A stretch of DNA of 33,634 nucleotides from NCBI GenBank assembly GCA_913051545.1, contig CAJXCD010000014.1:1-33634 (forward strand), in the 5' to 3' direction. This document shows positions 17,368-25,056 of the stretch, one piece after another. Source of the DNA: an uncultured Chloroflexota bacterium (GTDB taxonomy: Bacteria > Chloroflexota > Dehalococcoidia > Lucifugimonadales > CAJXCD01). The notes under the pieces were generated by a model. The model did no database searches. It was not told the DNA's origin and worked only from the letters and a program-made list of their open reading frames with translations. Every line of letters starts with the position of its first letter. Position 1 is the stretch's first letter. Both the position numbers and the translations under genes were made by a program.

Positions 17368-18321
17368 TTAATGGATGCCTTCAAGATATTTTCTAGGGTT
17401 GATAACGGTAAGTTGATCAATGTCATTATCTGTAGCACCTATTTCTTTCAAGTACGGGAGAACGTGCCTTGTAATAAATAGATAGTTGTCAGGGTTGTAT
17501 TTGTCTCTGGATTCCCTGGCTTGTGCAGAATGAAGTCCTATTGAAGAATCCCAGTCATGTGCTAGCATTATTCGATTACCCCATCCGTGGTCGATAAGTG
17601 ATTTTACGACTCGACTCCTCTCCTTCCAATACGGTATGTCAGGACCTCCCCCAGGATATCTATCCATTCCAAGCCACACTCCCTTTTCAAGTAGTCCTGT
17701 TAAATATGATAAGTCTGTTGTGTCATTACTGTGCCCTATGCATACCAGATTCATGTCTAAATCTTCTTCCATGAATATATTTACTTGTTCTTCCCCGACT
17801 CGGTCTAGAGCCCAAGTGTGCGTCATGATTGGGATACCAGTTTGTTTTGAAGCTCTAGCTGCTGCTCGTAAAACCAACTCTTCCCTCGGTTTGACCCCTC
17901 CTTTATCACTTGCCACTTTGATTATTCCAGCCTTTATATTCGTTTCTTCTATGCCCTTTTCGATTTCACGTACGTACATGTCGGCTATTTTATTTGGATT
18001 CAGTCCTTCAAAAAAACTAGGGACATCCAGCCAAGTACCAGTACAAGTTATTATGTTTACACCTGATTTTTCTGAAACTTCTCTTTGTAATTTTACGTTA
18101 CGGCCTTGGTCATGTGGGGCGACGTCCATTATTGTTTGCAGGCCTTCACTCTTAGCTTCAGAAAGATCTGACACTGCTCGATCCAAAGTGGCATTTATAT
18201 CTAAAAATTCTGGAAATGTGAAAGGGGAGCCACCAAATCCATTTGAAATGTGTTCGTGACTTAATGTAAATCCTAGCTCGGAGCTTTCAACAGGTCCAAG
18301 TACGGTGTTAATTCTTGACAT
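17368..18321 (-). CDS. Phosphotriesterase-family metallohydrolase (PTE / lactonase-like)
   Basis: The 317-residue TIM-barrel amidohydrolase has all binuclear metal ligands of the phosphotriesterase family: the opening H-x-H in LSHEHI (His22, His24), Lys135 in IIKVASDKG (likely carboxylated), His168 in IMTHTWA, His197 in VCIGHSND and Asp256 in MLAHDWD. The start TLSHEHI and length match PTE-like lactonases and bacterial PHP relatives, which open lactones or cleave phosphotriesters; a lactonase-type natural role is likelier. ATG at 18321 was preferred over the adjacent GTG at 18324 because GGAT lies 7 bases before it. The gene is divergent from the PhyH gene at 18508. Confidence 0.86.
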   Translation of the reverse strand: MSRINTVLGPVESSELGFTLSHEHISNGFGGSPFTFPEFLDINATLDRAVSDLSEAKSEGLQTIMDVAPHDQGRNVKLQREVSEKSGVNIITCTGTWLDVPSFFEGLNPNKIADMYVREIEKGIEETNIKAGIIKVASDKGGVKPREELVLRAAARASKQTGIPIMTHTWALDRVGEEQVNIFMEEDLDMNLVCIGHSNDTTDLSYLTGLLEKGVWLGMDRYPGGGPDIPYWKERSRVVKSLIDHGWGNRIMLAHDWDSSIGLHSAQARESRDKYNPDNYLFITRHVLPYLKEIGATDNDIDQLTVINPRKYLEGIH

Positions 18322-18441
18322 CACATATATCCATTTTTATTTCACTTGCGAATTATCTTAACCAGTGGAATTAAATCACTCCACATCACAATTATCAATT
18401 TGACAACTAAATCGGTATTACGTCTCGTATATACATCGAGA

Positions 18442-18478
18442 TTTGTTTATACTAAACACAAATTTTAGTATAAACAAA
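18442..18478. promoter_or_regulatory. Perfect 15-bp palindrome, likely operator, upstream of a PhyH gene
   Basis: TTTGTTTATACTAAA (18442-18456) and its exact reverse complement (18464-18478) flank a 7-base loop, CACAAAT. Within the left arm GTTTATACTAAAC (18445-18457) is itself a dyad, GTTTA-TAC-TAAAC, so two similar half-palindromes face each other. The site ends 29 bases before the ATG at 18508, in a divergent promoter region shared with the phosphotriesterase-like gene. This is the layout of a repressor or activator site; no regulator gene is in the window. It could also form an RNA hairpin before the AAGGGA ribosome site (18495-18500). Confidence 0.55.
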
Positions 18479-18507
18479 CTCTAATATTATAGATAAGGGA
18501 TATTACT

Positions 18508-19365
18508 ATGCTAACAAAGGATCAAGTATCACAATTTGAACTATTTGGATTTGTAGTGCTCAAGGATATTTTTGATGATTCTGATTTGAAAATGCTTCGT
18601 GATGAATTCAGCGTTGCTGCTGCTAGGTATGAAAACGAAGTGGGCTTGTTTAACGGAGAAGAGGATCACACTTTCAGTATGATGGGGGAAGACACGCCTT
18701 TTTATTCACATCTACTGGAGGACCCTAGATTCTATGAACCTGCATCCCAGCTTTTTGGAGAAGATATCATTGCACTGGAAGTAAACTCTTATCGGTATAC
18801 GGGAAACACGCCATGGCATTACAATGACGGTTCTCCGAATAGATATGGGTATGGTCCAAAATATCAATTTCCAATATTTGAACCTGTTACTGCTGAGACT
18901 GGAGCTCTACGTATGATTCCTGGCTCTCACAGGGATCCTTGGCAGTCAGATTTAACTAAGTGGTGGCCATTAGCTAAAGGATCTTCGCGAAGTGATGTTG
19001 GGATAGAGTATTTAGATAAAATACCTTACTATGCAGCCGAATGTAATCTTGGTGATGCAGTTTTGTTTGATATGAGAATAGTACACTCAACTTTTGGTGG
19101 AGCTGTCGATCGTAAGGTAACTGCTGTTACTTACTATAATTATCCAGAGACAGCGGAAGAGTTACATGTCATGAAGAGTATAGCTCCCGGATTTGTCAAG
19201 AATCCGCAGCGCTGGAATAAAGTCCAGTGGGAAGAGTGGTTTTCGAATCCTAATTCGAGCGCGTTACGTCAGAGTTGGATAGACTCATGGGAATTACTTG
19301 CTACAAATCCTGTGCAAAAAGGCATTGCTTCTCATGACGGACCAAAAAAGATGGGTAGTATGTGA
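18508..19365 (+). CDS. PhyH-family oxygenase-like protein with shifted iron motif
   Basis: The 285-residue protein opens with the PhyH start FELFGFVVLKDIF and has RMIPGSH. Distal His193 in VHSTFGG and Arg202 are conserved. The first iron motif reads WHYNDG (His104, Asn106, Asp107) where the family normally has WHxDG. Either one residue is inserted and Asp107 still binds iron, or Asn occupies the ligand place. It resembles the PhyH protein at 3324 around GNT-x-WH and HS-x-FGG, so the two are likely paralogues. ATG at 18508 follows AAGGGA by 7 bases; a strong palindrome lies just upstream. Substrate unknown. Confidence 0.84.
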   Translation: MLTKDQVSQFELFGFVVLKDIFDDSDLKMLRDEFSVAAARYENEVGLFNGEEDHTFSMMGEDTPFYSHLLEDPRFYEPASQLFGEDIIALEVNSYRYTGNTPWHYNDGSPNRYGYGPKYQFPIFEPVTAETGALRMIPGSHRDPWQSDLTKWWPLAKGSSRSDVGIEYLDKIPYYAAECNLGDAVLFDMRIVHSTFGGAVDRKVTAVTYYNYPETAEELHVMKSIAPGFVKNPQRWNKVQWEEWFSNPNSSALRQSWIDSWELLATNPVQKGIASHDGPKKMGSM

Positions 19366-19485
19366 ATTAGACATGATGGATTTAGTATATCGGTAGATTG
19401 TTTGATGTTAATAACACTCAACGTATGATCGCAAGTGACTACATGAATTGTTTCGTAATATCCGTTATGAAAGTTTGGATGAATT

Positions 19486-20814
19486 ATGCTAAGCCTAGAA
19501 GAATCTAAAGCTGAATCTTATGACGGAATAGACCGATCGGGCGATCGAGCCGTACGGATAGCTAAAGAAGTATTTAACAATCCTGAACCAGGGTATCGTG
19601 AGTATAAGACCTCTAGTCTTATAGCAAATGAATTTACTGAGATGGGAATTCCTTTCGAAGATGGAATTGCAATAACAGGGGTTAAAGGCATAATGGATAC
19701 CGGTAGACCTGGGCCTACAGTGGCAGTTATCGGGGAACTGGATTCACATATAGTTCGAGGTCATCCGAATTCCAATCAAGAAACAGACGCTGCTCATGCA
19801 TGCGGTCACAATACTCAAATAGGTATGCTAGTAGCCGTAGCTAAAGGCATCCAGTCTTCAGGGGTAATGGATACACTATCAGGCAGGATAGCTTTCATGG
19901 CGGTCCCCGCTGAGGAATATATTGAAATTGAATACAGAAATCAATTGAGGAAAATGGGTAAGATTGAATTCCTGGTTGGCAAATCAGAATTTATTAAATT
20001 AGGTAAATTTGATGATGTAGATATGGCGATAATGACCCATACTGATGAAGAACGTCAATCAGGAAAATTTTCTATTGGCGGCACTTTTAATGGGATGATT
20101 GCTAAGTTAGTTCATTTTACAGGTACGTCTGCTCATGCTGGATCCTCACCACACCTTGGGGTAAACGCCCTCAATGCTGCCACGATCGCACTGCAGGCTG
20201 TACACGCCCAGCGAGAGACTTTTCGTGAAGAAGATTCCATTCGCGTCCACCCTATCATTACTCGTGGTGGTGGTGCGGTTAGTGCGGTACCTGATGACGT
20301 ACGAGTTGAGACATTTGTTAGAGGGAAAACTATAGAAGCTATAATTTCAGCAGCTGAGAAAGTAGACAGATCTTTTAAATCAGGAGCATTAGCTATGGGT
20401 GCGGGTGTGAATATAACTACGATCCCTGGTTACCTGCCTAAAAGTAATGATTCTGATTTAGAAAAACTTCATGCAGAAAACGCGATAGGATTGGTGGGTG
20501 AGGGTGAGTTAATTCAAAGAGGTCATGAAACAGGATCTTCGGATATAGGAGATCTTTCAAATATTATGCCTATTGCCCATCCTTTTATTGTCTCAGCTTC
20601 AGGCAAAGCTCATGGTGTGGATTACATCGTTGAAGATTATGAATTGGCCGTTCTTACTTCCGCAAAAGCTATGACCGGTACCATTATTGACCTGCTCTCG
20701 AATGGCGCTAGAAAAGCGTATTCTCTTAAGGAATCTTATGATCCGCCATTGTCAAAACGTGACTATTTACAGACCATCAGAGGATTTGCCAGGGAAGACA
20801 ATTTCGTTTTTTAG
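19486..20814 (+). CDS. M20 family amidohydrolase (AbgA/AbgB-like peptidase)
   Basis: The 442-residue metallohydrolase matches the M20D group (aminoacylase, aminobenzoyl-glutamate and indole-acetyl-amino-acid hydrolases), which cleave N-acyl amino acids. Visible marks are VIGELDSH, the metal-binding HACGHNTQIG, AVPAEEY with the catalytic Glu, FTGTSAHAGSSPHLGVNALNA of the dimerisation lid domain, and the C-terminal SSDIGDLSNIMP, reminiscent of AbgB. About 60 residues at the C-terminus extend past the usual end. There is no clear SD before ATG 19486 and no signal peptide. The gap of 120 bases from the PhyH gene upstream holds nothing I recognise. Confidence 0.86.
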   Translation: MLSLEESKAESYDGIDRSGDRAVRIAKEVFNNPEPGYREYKTSSLIANEFTEMGIPFEDGIAITGVKGIMDTGRPGPTVAVIGELDSHIVRGHPNSNQETDAAHACGHNTQIGMLVAVAKGIQSSGVMDTLSGRIAFMAVPAEEYIEIEYRNQLRKMGKIEFLVGKSEFIKLGKFDDVDMAIMTHTDEERQSGKFSIGGTFNGMIAKLVHFTGTSAHAGSSPHLGVNALNAATIALQAVHAQRETFREEDSIRVHPIITRGGGAVSAVPDDVRVETFVRGKTIEAIISAAEKVDRSFKSGALAMGAGVNITTIPGYLPKSNDSDLEKLHAENAIGLVGEGELIQRGHETGSSDIGDLSNIMPIAHPFIVSASGKAHGVDYIVEDYELAVLTSAKAMTGTIIDLLSNGARKAYSLKESYDPPLSKRDYLQTIRGFAREDNFVF

Positions 20815-20893
20815 GTTAAAATCAGATTAGCTCGAAAACATATATATATCACAAACACTATTTTCCGTATGTAAATATAGAAGGATGATTTTA

Positions 20894-21991
20894 GTGACAT
20901 CTCGGCCATTGAGAGTTGGTGTTATAGGAGCAAGTGCAAAACGTGGTTGGGCTCGTAATACTCATGTTCCGGCATTGCTTGCGTTGCCTGATTATGAGTT
21001 AGCTGCGGTGTGTACTTCCCACAAAGATACGGCAGAATCTTCTGCTAAACACTTTGGTGTTTTGGAGTCATATCATGATCATAGGTTGATGCTGGAAAAT
21101 GCTGACTTGGATGTCGTTGCAGTATCTGTAAGGGTACCTTTTCATTATCGATTAACCATGGATGCACTGAATGCTGGCAAACACGTTTATACGGAATGGC
21201 CACTTGGATCCAATTTAGACGAGGCTATAGAGATGGCAGAATTAGCCAGGGTAAAAAACGTCAGTACGATGATTGGTCTTCAGGCCAGGGTATCACCAGT
21301 TTTTTTGAGGGCAAGAGAGTTGATTGACCAAGGTTATGTGGGGAAAATATTGTCCTCACGCTTAACACTTATTAACCCTGGCATACTTTCCAGAACTTCC
21401 ACAGATATATGGCAAAATGATAGATCAACAGGGGTTAACACATTCACGATTTCATTCGCACATCCTATTGATGCCTTATGCATGTGTTTGGGAGAATTCA
21501 AAGAGGTATCTGCAATTCTTTCAACCCAAGTTAAAAAATGGCAAGCGACTGACACAGGGAAAGAAGTAGATGTCAATTCTCCTGACAACGTAATGATTTC
21601 GGGTATCCTAGAAAGTGGGGCAGCTGTTTCAGTACATGTGGCAACGATTCCATGGAATGGCAGTGGGTATCAATTTGAAATCTATGGTACTGAAGGAACC
21701 CTAGTGCTAGATTCTCCTGCTCATGCTCAAATGGGTGGTGTGAATATAAGAGGATCAGATTCGGAGAAACGGAAATTAGAGGTGATTGAAGTTCCGGATG
21801 GTTTGAGTTCTCTACCTGATTCTGTTCGGAGTGGAGTAGTTTCTAATGTTGCTCACATGTGGAAAAAGTTCGCTAATAACATATGTGATGGAGTTCCTGT
21901 AGAAACGGACTTTGAGTTAGCTGTACGTTTACACAGGTTTCTGAACGTTATTGAACGTGCATCTGATACAGGTATGAGACAAACTTTGTGA
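20894..21991 (+). CDS. Gfo/Idh/MocA family oxidoreductase, Gal80-like
   Basis: GTG at 20894 was chosen because GAAGGA (20880-20885) lies 8 bases upstream, whereas ATG at 20885 overlaps it; this gives 365 residues. The Rossmann start is VGVIGASAKRGWARNTHVPAL. The family's EKP motif reads EWPLG, with Trp replacing the catalytic Lys, as in the Gal80 / galactose-regulator-like branch. That branch contains both dehydrogenases and NAD-binding proteins with no known activity, so catalysis is uncertain. The C-terminal domain has the usual beta-sheet (YQFEIYGTEGTLVLDS). It is convergent with another Gfo/Idh/MocA gene, 26 bases between stops, but the two are not close copies. Confidence 0.85.
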   Translation: MTSRPLRVGVIGASAKRGWARNTHVPALLALPDYELAAVCTSHKDTAESSAKHFGVLESYHDHRLMLENADLDVVAVSVRVPFHYRLTMDALNAGKHVYTEWPLGSNLDEAIEMAELARVKNVSTMIGLQARVSPVFLRARELIDQGYVGKILSSRLTLINPGILSRTSTDIWQNDRSTGVNTFTISFAHPIDALCMCLGEFKEVSAILSTQVKKWQATDTGKEVDVNSPDNVMISGILESGAAVSVHVATIPWNGSGYQFEIYGTEGTLVLDSPAHAQMGGVNIRGSDSEKRKLEVIEVPDGLSSLPDSVRSGVVSNVAHMWKKFANNICDGVPVETDFELAVRLHRFLNVIERASDTGMRQTL

Positions 21992-22017
21992 AATTCTCGA
22001 ACCAATTCATTTACAGA

Positions 22018-23025
22018 CTAAGGTGCAGGAACTTTGACAGCATTTCCATCCTGAACTGAACGATATGCGGCAAGTACTACTGAAAGGTCTACTAGTCCTT
22101 CGTGTCCAGACATACTCGATTCTCGGTTATGTGTTATACAATTCTGAAACTCTTTGATCATTCCTCTCACACCTCTCCATGATTGACCAACTTCGATTTC
22201 AGTTTTGCTATCTATTTTAAACAGGGTCAATTTGGAGTCCTGTGGATCGAAGCCAATAGATCCGGTGGTGCCAGTAATTTGTACCCAGTTATGATGTTCC
22301 TGTATAGGAGTCCCTCCGGAGTAGTGGACTAGACCTGTCACATTTTCAGGTAAGTTTAGAATTGCCATTATCCCGTCTTCACCTTCGTGGTTGGGTATCA
22401 CTTTTGGTGATTCAGTTACAGCATAAATCTTTTCAGGCACACCGGCCAAATATATCAACATATCGACATAGTGGATGCCACCGTCTATGAACCTCCCTCC
22501 ACCGTTACGTTCAATATCTGATCTCCATTCTCCAACGGCTCCAGAGTCGTATCCCTCGTGTTGCGTTCTAATCATTCGGAGCTCACCTATCGCTCCTTGC
22601 GAGATCAATTCTTTAGATTTTTGTATCAACGGAAGAAACCTGAAATTCTCGGCTATCATTAATTTTACATTTGCATCTCGGGCACTTTTAATTATCTCTT
22701 TGCCTTCAGATATTGTTCTGCCGATCGGTTTTTCAAGCAGTATATGCTTCCCGTGTTGTGCCGCTAGTTTTACATTTTCCACATGAACGTCGTGAGGGGT
22801 AAAAAAATACATTGCCTTAATACGGGGGTCTTCCGCCGCTTCTTCATAACTGGCAAAGTAGCCGGAACCTCCATAATCGGCATTGTACTTTTTTGCTTTG
22901 TCGGGGCTGCGGCTAGCAAAATATAATTGCACAACATCAGTCATGTCGTGGATATCATCGAGAACTATTTTGGCATATCCACCGCATCCAACGATACATA
23001 GTGGTAAGGGGTATTCTTTAGCCAC
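22018..23025 (-). CDS. Gfo/Idh/MocA family NAD(P)-dependent oxidoreductase
   Basis: The 335-residue protein has a Rossmann motif IVGCGGYAK, the catalytic-type EKPIGR motif and the substrate segment GGGRFIDGGIHYVDMLIYLAG. It should be a cytosolic NAD(P)-linked dehydrogenase of a sugar, inositol or related hydroxy compound. The start is GTG at 23025; no strong SD is visible. It is the last gene of a minus-strand group after a DppB-type permease and a 254-residue anchored protein. Its first 77 bases lie inside a tandemly duplicated segment, and a broken copy of its 5' end sits at 24946-25056. Confidence 0.86.
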   Translation of the reverse strand: MAKEYPLPLCIVGCGGYAKIVLDDIHDMTDVVQLYFASRSPDKAKKYNADYGGSGYFASYEEAAEDPRIKAMYFFTPHDVHVENVKLAAQHGKHILLEKPIGRTISEGKEIIKSARDANVKLMIAENFRFLPLIQKSKELISQGAIGELRMIRTQHEGYDSGAVGEWRSDIERNGGGRFIDGGIHYVDMLIYLAGVPEKIYAVTESPKVIPNHEGEDGIMAILNLPENVTGLVHYSGGTPIQEHHNWVQITGTTGSIGFDPQDSKLTLFKIDSKTEIEVGQSWRGVRGMIKEFQNCITHNRESSMSGHEGLVDLSVVLAAYRSVQDGNAVKVPAP

Positions 23026-24468
23026 AATTGTTGCTCATATCGCTATAGGTCATGTAAGTGATTTTAAGGATATACATTCTGGAATCCATCAGTGTCCACC
23101 GTGGGCCTTGAGTATAAAACGGAACTAATTTCTAAGTCCTTATTAATGTAATAACTGTAACTACCTGTTCCGTTCTTGCTGTTATCAGGAGATGCTGAAT
23201 TAGGGATTTCTTTTAGATACTGTTTCTCTACCAGGAGATCGATATTTATGAACCAGTTTCGACTGTCAACTACGTAATCAATATCCTTGTTACTCATAGA
23301 GCTAGTGTTCCAATGGTCCACAGAAGGTGATGGAGAGGCTTTGTGGTAGAAAAGCTTTTCATCATTGGTATTTCTAACTCCATCTCCGTCTATGTCCTCC
23401 CATGTAGGGATTCCGCCTTGTAAACGACCGCCTCCAGGATGTGATTCCATACTTAGAGGGACGAGTTCATTATTTCCTGCATCTTCTTCTTTCACTGCAC
23501 TTCGAGATCCAATTCTAAGCGCAGCATAGGTGGCTTGGTTACCGTGTGGTATATCCCATCCGTCTGATCCAAACATCAAATCGAATTCTGCAGGAGGATA
23601 TCCTGTGGCATACATAAGGGCTGCTTCTCTAATTAAAGTGCGGTCTAAGGCATACATCTCCTCAGGTGATTTAGGAATCAGTCTTGGTGTAGCAATTACC
23701 AGTATCAGGATTACTACTATCCCTGACACCAATATCCCTATGTTTAAAGGAGTCAGATATTTTTTGAATCTGCTCTCTTTTTTTAGTAATTCTTGCTGTG
23801 CTTGGTATTGTTCTTTTAGGCTTCCCATTCGATCACCCTCTGGTATCTTAATTTATGGAGGTTGTTTATCCGCTCCTTGCACTGCCCGTGAGCTTTATTC
23901 GTGGATCGACCACTACTAAAAGTAAATCCGATATAAGTACACCAACAACTGCCAGGGTGGAATACAGAAAGATTATGGCACCGGTTAGATTCGCATCCTG
24001 TTTTTCCAAACCGTCAAGCAGTATTGGTCCGAGTGTAGGAAGACTAAGTACTATAGAAACTATTGCATCAGCGCTCAAAAGAGCAGGCAGCATGCCGCCG
24101 ATGCCGCTAATGAATGGGTTTGCAGCAACCCTCACCGGATATTTGACTACTAACCTCCACGTGGGAAGTCCCTTGGCCCTGGCTGTAACTACGTACGGTT
24201 TGCTAAGTTCATCTAATAAATTATTGCGCATAACTCGTATCAAGCCAGCGGTACCTGCAGTGCCTATCACGATTCCAGGAACTATCAGGTGTTGAAGTAG
24301 GTCGAGTAATTTCCCTATGCTCCACGGGGCAGTGATGTAATCTCCAGAAAATAATCCTCCTACTGAGTGGCCAAAGTATGCAAAAAGCACATACATTAAA
24401 ACCAGACCTAGTAGGAAATCTGGGATGGCTAATCCAGTGAACCCCAGGAGAGTAAAAACATAGTCTCC
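22949..24468. repeat. Tandem duplication, copy 1 (1520 bp)
   Basis: By eye these 1520 bases match 24980-26499 without a difference, at an offset of 2031 bases. The copy covers the 5' end of the Gfo/Idh/MocA gene, the whole 254-residue gene and the 3' 200 codons of the permease gene. Identity ends abruptly at 24468 (A against G at the next base). At the other end it stops at 22949, with a short imperfect match (tcatgt) beyond. No inverted terminal repeats or transposase are seen, so this looks like recombination or an assembly effect, not an insertion sequence. Confidence 0.85.
23064..23828 (-). CDS. Membrane-anchored protein with pseudopilin-like C-terminus, copy 1
   Basis: I do not recognise this 254-residue protein with certainty. 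It has a charged cytoplasmic N-terminus (residues 1-25), one hydrophobic segment (about 28-47, NIGILVSGIVVILILVIATP) and a soluble outer region. Residues 145-156 read DIDGDGVRNTND, an EF-hand-like calcium loop (Asp at loop positions 1, 3, 5 and 12). The end, LVEKQYLKEIPNSASPDN followed by GSYSYYIN, resembles C-termini of Chloroflexota pilin-like proteins. The ATG follows AGGGTGA by 4 bases. It lies 37 bases after the DppB-type permease gene, where dppC would normally be. An identical copy lies at 25095-25859. It might assist the permease or bind a ligand outside the cell. Confidence 0.75.
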   Translation of the reverse strand: MGSLKEQYQAQQELLKKESRFKKYLTPLNIGILVSGIVVILILVIATPRLIPKSPEEMYALDRTLIREAALMYATGYPPAEFDLMFGSDGWDIPHGNQATYAALRIGSRSAVKEEDAGNNELVPLSMESHPGGGRLQGGIPTWEDIDGDGVRNTNDEKLFYHKASPSPSVDHWNTSSMSNKDIDYVVDSRNWFINIDLLVEKQYLKEIPNSASPDNSKNGTGSYSYYINKDLEISSVLYSRPTVDTDGFQNVYP

Positions 24469-24906
24469 AATTGAATTATGTCTCAAAGCTGAATAAATAC
24501 CAACAGGTATAGCCAGCACCCACGTGACCATTATCGTAAATATAGATAGATATATTGTAAATGGCAGTCTGGATGTGATCAGATCAACGACGGGACCTCC
24601 CCCTGCCCGGTGGCCGGCGGAAGTATATGCGAGACCAAAATCTCCCTCAAATATGATGTCTGAGAACCAATCCCACCACTGGACAATAACTGGCCTATTT
24701 AGTCCCCATGATTCTCGTAGTAGGGCAATTTGTTCTGGTGTCCGGCCTATCGGAGCTCCTCCTGCCGTATGCCCTCGGATAGACATATTGATATATGCAT
24801 CAAGAGCGTCACCTTCAGGCAGTTGAACTATCATGTATGACATAAACGAAATCACTAGGATTGTGAACCCAGCGAGAAGAATTCGTCTAACTAAATATGC
24901 GGTCAT
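23866..24906 (-). CDS. DppB/OppB-type ABC transporter permease, copy 1
   Basis: The 346-residue protein has the DppB/OppB pattern: a first membrane segment at about 9-29, the soluble region with EQIALLRESWGLNRPVIVQW, then about five more membrane segments and the cytoplasmic EAA-like loop NLLDELSKPYVVTARAKGLP. These permeases normally pair with DppC, two ATPases and a solute-binding lipoprotein to import peptides, glycosides or nickel; none of these lies in the window. AGGAGA sits 8 bases before ATG 24906. Residues from about 144 onward are identical to the second copy, while the first 143 differ at about 31 places by my count. In front of it lies a stub of the Gfo/Idh gene, so its promoter region is a recombination product. 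Confidence 0.86.
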   Translation of the reverse strand: MTAYLVRRILLAGFTILVISFMSYMIVQLPEGDALDAYINMSIRGHTAGGAPIGRTPEQIALLRESWGLNRPVIVQWWDWFSDIIFEGDFGLAYTSAGHRAGGGPVVDLITSRLPFTIYLSIFTIMVTWVLAIPVGIYSALRHNSIGDYVFTLLGFTGLAIPDFLLGLVLMYVLFAYFGHSVGGLFSGDYITAPWSIGKLLDLLQHLIVPGIVIGTAGTAGLIRVMRNNLLDELSKPYVVTARAKGLPTWRLVVKYPVRVAANPFISGIGGMLPALLSADAIVSIVLSLPTLGPILLDGLEKQDANLTGAIIFLYSTLAVVGVLISDLLLVVVDPRIKLTGSARSG

Positions 24907-24945
24907 AGTTTAGTTCTCCTAAGTGATTTGTTATGGATATTACAC

Positions 24946-25056
24946 TTATTCAGGTAATAAATCACTATTAGTCATGTTATGGATATCATCGAGAACTATT
25001 TTGGCATATCCACCGCATCCAACGATACATAGTGGTAAGGGGTATTCTTTAGCCAC
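24946..25056 (-). pseudogene. Truncated 5' stub of the Gfo/Idh/MocA gene
   Basis: The first 25 codons of the dehydrogenase at 22018-23025 are repeated here from the same GTG. The reading frame then passes the duplication edge and ends in TAA after 36 residues (tail HNMTNSDLLPE instead of HDMTDVVQLYF). Only the beginning of the Rossmann fold is left, so no enzyme can be made. Similarity fades gradually at the edge (DDIHDMTD against DDIHNMTN), hinting that the junction lies a little beyond the perfect match. Confidence 0.75.

Noticed and set aside
17636-18259. Long open frame (207 codons) on the strand opposite the phosphotriesterase-like gene
   Set aside because: It lies inside a gene with complete metal-ligand motifs on the other strand; its own translation is Ser/Pro/Cys-rich with no family pattern and no ribosome site.
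18400-18405. TTGACA, a perfect -35 box sequence upstream of the PhyH gene
   Set aside because: No acceptable -10 box is found 16-18 bases downstream; the nearest TATATA is 22 bases away, so I do not call a promoter.
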